From contig CM056723.1 of NCBI GenBank assembly GCA_029844215.1, positions 8,702,980 to 8,766,979 of the forward strand: 64,000 bases of DNA. Reading direction: 5' to 3'. Positions within the stretch are counted from its first letter, which is position 1; every line of letters starts with the position of its first letter. The position numbers and the translations under genes were made by a program. The notes beneath the pieces are model-generated. The model was not told the origin of the DNA. It saw only the letters and a program-made list of their open reading frames with translations, and ran no database searches. Shown here one piece after another: positions 57,694-64,000 of this stretch. Source of the DNA: Przewalskia tangutica (taxonomy: Eukaryota > Streptophyta > Magnoliopsida > Solanales > Solanaceae).

Positions 57694-60276
57694 ATGAGCT
57701 CATCAAGATCACCTTCTCTGCAGAGTGATTATTCATACCAGTATATGCAAACAAAGGCCTCTGATAAAGTGAAAGACCCTTCAGTTTCAGCAAGAAAAAT
57801 GGCTGCTGTTGCTACTCTATGGGTAACTAAACTGAAGGAGAGGAGTGAAGTTGAAAGGGGTAGGAAAGAAAGAGTTTTGAAGTCACCCAAATTGGGTTCA
57901 GTAGCTTTGCAATTCTCTGATCCTTTTGATGGCCCTGTTTCTGAGGTGAGTGTAAAATTTATTTGGGAAAACTGGTTCTTGTTGGTCATTTCTTGGAAAA
58001 GTTTCTAGCTTTGAGTTCTGCATATTATATGGGTGTGTGTTATAACCCAGGGAGACACCCAAAAACTATTAAGGTGGGAGAGCTCAAAGCTATATAAGCC
58101 CACACCAAACACATACAAGTACCGATATATGGGACATAACAGTGTGTGTGTGTGTGTTTGTTTGTTCTTATTTTATTTTAAAAGAAATTAAGTTTACATA
58201 TTTTGCTTCTTGAATTTTGCAGAGAATGGAGCAATCCAACGTGGGTAGTCATAGAAGAAGAAAACTTAGCAAGGCTGATCTTTCTCACCAAAATGGTAGC
58301 TCGATGGAGGTTAGTCATTTCTGGTAATCTTTAATACTACTAACATTTCATCCATTTTTAGTTGGAGGAACTGTTTTATATAGTGTTTTTGTTGCAGTAC
58401 CTCCTTATCCAAAGTATTGGATAACCTAAAATATTACAATATTAGGAATGAATGATTAGTGAGGATTCATATAGCCGACTCAACTAATTTGAAATTGAGG
58501 CGAAGTTGTCGTTGTACCTTATCCAAAGTTTCCATTTTCCTTTTTCTTTACCACTATAAATGACATTAATGGCGTTTGGATGTGCCCCTTGGCCTCTTCA
58601 AAGTTCATCTTAGGAAATGGACAAAAATTCTATGAACAATGGGATAGACATGTGACTTGGTTCTACCAAAACCTACAGGCCATATGTTGTTTTCCAACAC
58701 TGAATTGACGTAATTTTGAATTTTTTGTTGTCATGGATTTTTTTTTTTCTTTTTTTGTAAGAACTCCGAATCTATCACTATCCTCAACTGTTGCTATGGT
58801 TGTTAGCTACTTTGCATTGAATATATGGTTAATGCAAGAAATGTATATGCAATTATGCAGCCTGATCAGACACAAGATCATGGACAGACTCTAAGCAGAC
58901 ATCAGTTGAAGGATGTTTGTCATGGCCTCACCACATGTAAAGAGCTGCTGCAAGTTCTGAGTCGTGTCTGGAATCTCAAGGAGCAGAAATCAACATGTTC
59001 ATCCCTTTTCTCAGCTATAAATACCGAGCTTGATTGGTTGTGCGATCAGGTGCCTGAATTGATACACGGACACGGACATAACGATAGTGAAGTTGATATC
59101 CTCTTGAAGAAGTTTGAAGAAGAAAAGATGGCCTGGAAGATAAAAGAGAAAGACAAGATTCATACTGCCATTACATCCGTAGCCAGGGAGACCAAGATAG
59201 AAAAGAAGCTGAGGAAGCAAACTGAGAGATTAAATAAGAAGCTTGGTAGAGAACTGGCGGATACAAAGGCATCTCTTTCAAAGGCAGTTAAAGAACTTGA
59301 AGCCGAGAAAAGGGACAGAGAGATATTGGAGCAAGTGTGTGATGAATTAGCCAGAGGTCTCGGAGAAGATAGAGCTGAGATGGAAAAATTGAAGAGACAA
59401 TCTGCTAAGATTCGGGAAGAGGTGGAAATGGAACAGAAAATGCTTCAAGTAGCTGATGTGATACGCGAGGAAAGAGTTCAAATGAAACTTTCAGAAGCCA
59501 AGTATCATTTCGAGGAGAAAAATGCAGTTGTGGATATGTTGAGGAATGAACTTGAAGCATATTTGAGAGCCATAAGGGGCCAAGAACAAGGCGGTGATTC
59601 GCCTAATTATGAAAAAATCGATGAGCTCGAGACACATTTGAGAGAAACACTTCCAAGCACACACCATTACCAAGATAAAAAAAAGGCAGATGAGGAAGTA
59701 CTTAACAAAGAAGAGGATGGAGAAGAAGGTGATTCATCTGATAGCGATCTTTGTTCCATTGAATTAAACATGGGTGATAACAGCAAAAGCCATCAATGGT
59801 GCACTACTCTACAGAATGATCCAAATAGATATTTGGTTTCTGATAATAATAATAAAGGGAGGAGGTCCATCTTAGAAACAAGGCAAAGCAATTCGTTAGA
59901 AAGGGAAACTTCAGATGGTATAGAGTGGGAATTCTGCGTGGGAGAGAAAGAAAACATGAACGATGTGGATAGAGGAATATCAAATTTTTATAACAACGGA
60001 GGAACACCAGACATCTCGTCTCAAGCTTGGAAAAAGGATTATGGGAATGAGATGGAGAGGTATAAAATGATCAAGGATCTTTATGACCGAATCGTTTCTG
60101 CTTCAAGAATAACATCATCTCAAGGCTTTTCTAGTCCAACCAATAACTGGAGCCAACATAAACTGTCTGCCAATGATTCTAACAAAGTGAAGGTGAGGGC
60201 TTTGCCATCTTGCAGGGAGAAACTTGAAGGAATACCAGAGCTTATTACACTGTCATGCAGGGAGCTACTCGAATGA
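57694..60276 (+). CDS. Coiled-coil protein, At5g41620/USO1-like family
   Basis: Plant-specific coiled-coil protein often annotated as intracellular protein transport protein USO1-like, related to BRANCHLESS TRICHOME. The molecular role is not established. Three exons join in frame to 584 residues: 57694-57945, 58223-58309, 58861-60276. The N-terminus is Ser-rich with a basic stretch (KLKERSEVERGRKERVLKSP). The long coiled coil from about 200 to 380 includes KKLRKQTERLNKKLGRELAD, EQVCDELARGLGEDRAEMEK and VIREERVQMKLSEAKYHFEE, which is the conserved core of the family. The C-terminal third is acidic/Asn-Ser-rich and probably disordered. The exon-3 acceptor (ATTATGCAG at 58860) is in frame with the longer open frame that starts at 58825, so that upstream ATG is not the likely start. 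Confidence 0.85.
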
Positions 60277-61041
60277 ATGCCAGTATGCCAATTTCAAGAA
60301 TCTATCATAAGTAGCATGCTTCTGCAGCCTGATACATTTTTTACATAATTATGTTGTTCTTTGTCTGAATGAAATATCTGAAAATTTCAACGGAATTTAG
60401 AGTTTTGGCTGTTGCATGAGATAAAACAGGACAATATTTGCTGATGTTCTCTTAGCAATGAAGAACCGTTTTCTCTGTTCAATCTTATATTATCTCTTAA
60501 TTTGTGAACCTCTAATGACTCCCCTAGTATCAAAGCACCTCTGTGTATTCTTATGTTACGTGTTTCATCATGTCCACTTCTGTTATGCTTAGCCTACTTA
60601 CATTTCCGGTCAGTTCCAGGTAACAGTGAACTTGAACTGCATATTGAGTGCTCAAGTGGAATTCCACAGGTTGAAGCATAAAGTAAGTATGTTAATGCGC
60701 AGCAAGTGTAATCTATCATTTGAGAGAAAAGATATTTCTACTGAAGTAAGTCTATCATAAAGTAAGTCTTGTTAATAAATCTTTTCATGCATAAAGCACC
60801 TCCAAAAGGCCGTATAGTAATTTTATAAGATTGTTATTATTCTAGATGTTTATTATTGATCTTGGTTGAGGACTTCGAGTTTCGAATAGTGTGCTCCAAT
60901 TGAACAGTTGAGTACTTGAGTTCCCTTCCTGTTCCTTTATTTTATATTGAAGAAGCATCAACAACTTCAAGAGAAAGGAAAACCAAACAAATTCACAACA
61001 TAAAATAACTTGCATTATATTATGTAACATGAATTAGCAGA
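60277..61041. other. Convergent 3' spacer
   Basis: Holds the 3' UTR of the coiled-coil gene and probably that of the minus-strand gene ending at 61042. No other feature recognised. Confidence 0.45.
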
Positions 61042-61152
61042 TCATTCAAGTTGATTTACTCTGGGACGGATGCGAGCACGCAATGGATTTTTCATCATAA
61101 CGGTGAATTCCAGCTTCTCAGATAGATCAACACCGTTTCCATCCACGGCCTT
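61042..61152 (-). pseudogene. C-terminal coding stretch of unknown gene, cut by an LTR
   Basis: The minus strand reads 36 codons plus TGA without interruption: AVDGNGVDLSEKLEFTVMMK then NPLRARIRPRVNQLE. Composition and the ordered hydrophobic pattern look like a real protein end. I do not recognise the family. The frame stops exactly at the left edge of the Athila-like LTR (61153), so upstream coding lies beyond the insertion, was lost, or begins at an intron there. Confidence 0.5.
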
Positions 61153-62383
61153 TGTTAGGCGTATTTTGTATACGTCTTTTGAGTCATTTTTAGTTAGTAT
61201 TTTACTTGTTTTTGTTGTGTTTAGTATAGTATTAGCGTTGTTTTTCTTTCTTTTGAGTCACAGCGGTTCAAAAAGGCAAAATGACGAAAAGGAACGAAAA
61301 ATGGACATAAAAGGAGGGTTCCGAGGCAAAAAGGTTGAAAAATTGGAGATTCGGACGAAGGCTAAGCAGCACCGCGGTTCCGGACAGCAGGACCGCGGTG
61401 CCATATTTACTGAGAGGCTGCAGGACTTTCGGCACCGCGGTGCCATTCTGCAGAACCGCGGTGCCGGTGCAGAATTTTGAGAATTCGAAACAAAATTGGT
61501 CAAGGGCAGAAAGGTCCATAGGGCACGAAATTTGCAACATATTTAAGCCCTAGGGATTAGTGAGTTCATTCTATCACACAACACAACTCAGGGCAAGGTT
61601 TTGAGGCTACAATTGGAGATCTAGTTCTACGTAATTTTTCTTTCTTTCTTTTTAATTCAGTTTATGTATGGATTTTGTGTTAGTTCTTAGCGTGACTATG
61701 GCTAGGAGCTAAACACTTTATTAGGGTTTTCCTTATGAATCGCTTGAAACTCTTATTCATGAATTAATGCAGTAGTTTGATTTCTTCTTCACTTGTTTAA
61801 GATTTATTCAATAATTGGTATGAGTGTTTGATAGTTAATTGATCACTAATTATCATAATCTATATGATTTCGAATCAAGAACCGAAAGGAGAGATTTGGA
61901 TATGGTGTAATTGAATAGATATAGGTTAGAATCGCGGACGAAAGTACCCCGATACTTGTGTAGCATTATAGGTTACTGTTCTTAATCCTCCTATCATAGA
62001 AATATAGAAGTATTTTGCACTGGGGTTGAGCAATTATATATCCTAACCGAAATATAAGACAGTCTAGTTAACTGTTATCTTAACGAAGAAGAAGAAGAAG
62101 TCATTCTAGTTGCATAAAGATTGAATAGAGTGGATAGTCGAGGATTTTGGAAGCTCTAATTCCTTCATAACTGATTACAACTTAAACAATTTAGTTAACT
62201 CTTGCATTTATTCTAGTAGTTAAACAAAAATCCACTTCAATTATCGATTGCCAAATAAATAACATAAAATAGATGAACGGTACTTAGAAACCAGTCTCTG
62301 AGGATGATATTCGGTCTTATCAGACTATATTACTTGTGAACGATACGTACACTTGCGTGAGCACGTGAACAAACGTCCCAACA
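61153..62383 (+). repeat. Athila-like 5' LTR (1.23 kb)
   Basis: Ends TGTTAGG...CCCAACA are inverted partners. It contains the CCGCGG cluster (61369-61470). ACATATTTAAGCCC at about 61537 is a TATA-like candidate. It is related to the solo LTR at 19499 and to the LTR at 2402. Confidence 0.92.
61369..61470 (+). repeat. CCGCGG palindrome cluster in LTR
   Basis: Four ACCGCGGT-centred palindromes (fullest form GGCACCGCGGTGCC) have cores at 61372, 61393, 61435 and 61456. Spacing is 21, 42 and 21 bp. Confidence 0.92.
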
Positions 62384-62388
62384 AGTTT

Positions 62389-62407
62389 TTGGCGCCGTTG
62401 CCGGGGA
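62389..62407 (+). promoter_or_regulatory. Primer-binding site
   Basis: TTGGCGCCGTTGCCGGGGA, six bases after the LTR, is complementary to a tRNA 3' end (tRNA-Asp in Athila relatives) and primes minus-strand DNA synthesis. Confidence 0.85.
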
Positions 62408-62543
62408 CTGACGTACTTCTAATATCGAACCATCTATTTTTATTTCTACTTTGGCTTTATTTTTATTTTTATTTCTTTTTTACTATTAGAACCCAGTTGC
62501 CTTGATTTGTTTGTTGATTTTGATCTATTTCAGGGCTTAGTAT

Positions 62544-63936
62544 ATGCGAAGAAGGAGAGGAGCAGATACACTTGTTCCCTTTAACCCTGAAATTGAGAAA
62601 ACGTGCAAGCAAAACAGGCAAAATAAAAGGATAGATGATTCAGTGACCATAGAAAACCAACCACCGAATCAGAATGGGGCAAACAACGAGGTCCCTGAAC
62701 ATGTAGAGGAGCAAATACCGGCCCCAGCTGAAAGAAGCTTGGGAGATTATGTGTTGCCCACGCCATCTTGTGCACGCATACATCGTGCTCCAAAGAATAG
62801 GGGCAAACAACTTTGAGATCAAGCCAGCCATCCTGAGCATGGTCCAGAACAGTCGCGATTTGGGGATTGCCATCCGAAGACCCACACGCATTGCCAACTT
62901 TCTGGAGCTATGTGCCACTTTCAAATATAATGGCGTTACTGACGATGCCATTAGACTGAGGCTCTTCCCGTTCTCACTTAGGGACAGAGCCAAGAGCTGG
63001 TTGAACTCACTGCCTGCCAACTCCGTCACCACCTGGCAGGACCTAGCCCAAAAGTTTCTTGCGAAGTTCTTCCCTCCTTTAAAAGCAACAAAGTTAAGGG
63101 GAGAGCTGAACAATTATTACCAGGTGGATGGTGAGTCATTCTATGATGCATGAGAGTGATTCAAGGATCTGCAAAGGAAATGCCCACATCATGACATAGA
63201 AAAGTGGATGTTGGTCCACATTTTTTATAATGGGTTGAGTGGTACTACTCGTACCATCATTGATGCTGCAGCAGAGGAAGCCTTTATGAGAAAGAGTGCC
63301 AATGAGGCACATGAGTTACTGGAAGACATGGCTGCCAACAATAATCAAGGGGCAGATGACAGGTTAGTGAATAGCAGGAAGGCTATGGGCATACATATAT
63401 TAGATGCTATCACTGGCCTGAATGCACATGTTGCTCTTCTGACGAGCAACTGCAGCAGAACACTATGTCAGTGAATGCAGATGTCGGTAAATTGTGAGAT
63501 TTGTGGTGGACCGCACTCCTTTGACAGATGCACAGCGGTGGACCCTAATAATGTGTCAATGGAGCAGGTTCAGGCAGTTGGGAACTTTCAGCGGCCTTAT
63601 AATTCCAACACATACAATCCAGGGTGGAGAAATCACCCTAACTTTTCGTGGATGAACGACCAGGCCCAGCAACAATCATATCAAGGTAATTACCAGAACC
63701 AGCAAGCACAGAATCAGGCTACCTCATCCCACCAGTTTAGACTACCTACACAACAGGAGAAGTCTGATGAGTTGAGGGCTGCATTTCTCACACTCACTAA
63801 TTCGCAGAATCAGTTCATGTCTGAAACTAGGTCATCTCTCAGGAACCTGGAAACGCAGGTTGGGAAACTGGCGAAGATGGTAACCAACAGGCCGCCGGGT
63901 ACTCTCCCAAGCAATACAGAGGTCAATCCAAGATAG
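62544..63936 (+). pseudogene. Athila-like gag, decayed
   Basis: Capsid-type protein of the element. It starts MRRRRGADTLVPFNPEIEKT and shifts frame near 62768. It then reads the retrotransposon gag domain NNFEIKPAILSMVQNSRDLG, DDAIRLRLFPFSLRDRAKSW and DLAQKFLAKFFPPLKATKLR in one frame, broken only by stops at 63151, 63157 and 63472. The first two stops replace what relatives have as W-E-R/K-F, consistent with cytosine deamination. CEICGGPHSFDRC is a zinc-knuckle remnant. The Gln/Asn-rich tail continues toward protease beyond the window. Confidence 0.88.
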
Positions 63937-64000
63937 CAGTGTCAGGCAGTGTTGTTAAGGAGTGAAAAACAGTTGGAGCAGGTTGGTCCCCAACCCGCAG

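Larger units (their letters stand above)
61153..64000 (+). mobile_element. Second Athila-lineage retrotransposon, 5' part
   Basis: 5' LTR (61153-62383), primer-binding site (62390-62407), leader, and gag from 62544 to the right edge. The primer-binding site TGGCGCCGTTGCCGGGGA is the one typical of Athila/Tat elements. The rest lies outside the window. Confidence 0.93.

Noticed and set aside
62640..63113. 157-codon minus-strand frame
   Set aside because: It is the shadow of the Athila-like gag frame on the + strand.
1..64000. Endogenous pararetrovirus or other integrated virus
   Set aside because: No movement protein, coat protein or pararetroviral polymerase wording was seen. All reverse transcriptase traces are copia, Ty3-gypsy or LINE.

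Overview
The window is nuclear DNA of a flowering plant, almost certainly a member of the nightshade family (Solanaceae). The intronless chromoplast-type lycopene beta-cyclase, the RTE-type LINEs with TTG tails, the tRNA-derived SINEs and the TRIM elements are all typical of that family. The genus cannot be fixed from the sequence alone. GC content is low in genes and spacers alike. All seven recognisable host genes lie on the + strand, separated and interrupted by transposable elements.

Layout. 1-3702: 3' half of an Athila/Tat-lineage Ty3-gypsy retrotransposon (decayed integrase, long 3' non-coding region, one complete LTR). 4951-11441: VAMP714-type R-SNARE, 4 exons. 13265-14761: CYC-B lycopene beta-cyclase, one exon. 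15552-16112: first two exons of a CASP-like gene with no visible last exon. 16577-22350: nested repeat island (TRIM, truncated LTR element with a hairpin array, LINE fragment, minus-strand solo Athila LTR with target-site duplication, complete TRIM, foldback MITE). 22600-27657: OTU deubiquitinase of the OTLD1 type, 8 coding exons plus probable 5' UTR exons. 27658-31262: MITE- and microsatellite-rich spacer. 31263-42529: mRNA-decapping protein DCP1, 8 exons, whose introns contain a 5'-truncated RTE LINE, SINE/LINE tails, a decayed RTE and a complete young 2.1-kb LTR element. 43061-52629: complete Sirevirus-like Ty1-copia element with 5-bp target-site duplication. 54056-55386: photosystem I subunit PsaO, 4 exons. 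57694-60276: coiled-coil protein of the At5g41620/USO1-like family, 3 exons. 61042-61152: a short minus-strand C-terminal coding stretch that stops exactly at the left edge of a second Athila element, whose LTR, primer-binding site and decayed gag run off the right end.

The host genes have unrelated cellular roles (membrane traffic, carotenoid synthesis, Casparian-strip-type membrane scaffold, deubiquitination, mRNA decapping, photosystem I, unknown coiled coil) and are not a pathway cluster. The exon models were built by hand from splice sites and reading frame, and each joins in frame.

The most unusual signals are non-coding. (1) Clusters of CCGCGG-centred palindromes occur in three separate Athila-lineage sequences, paired at 21 bp and with the other gaps close to multiples of a DNA helical turn. 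(2) An array of four short hairpins is shared by two LTR elements, with one hairpin differing on both sides of its stem. (3) Two hairpin-plus-polypurine modules occur in one Athila element. (4) A near-identical palindrome is scattered through the Sirevirus. (5) The Sirevirus LTRs differ repeatedly at CAG/CTG versus CG sites, in a pattern that may reflect sequencing error at methylated cytosines.
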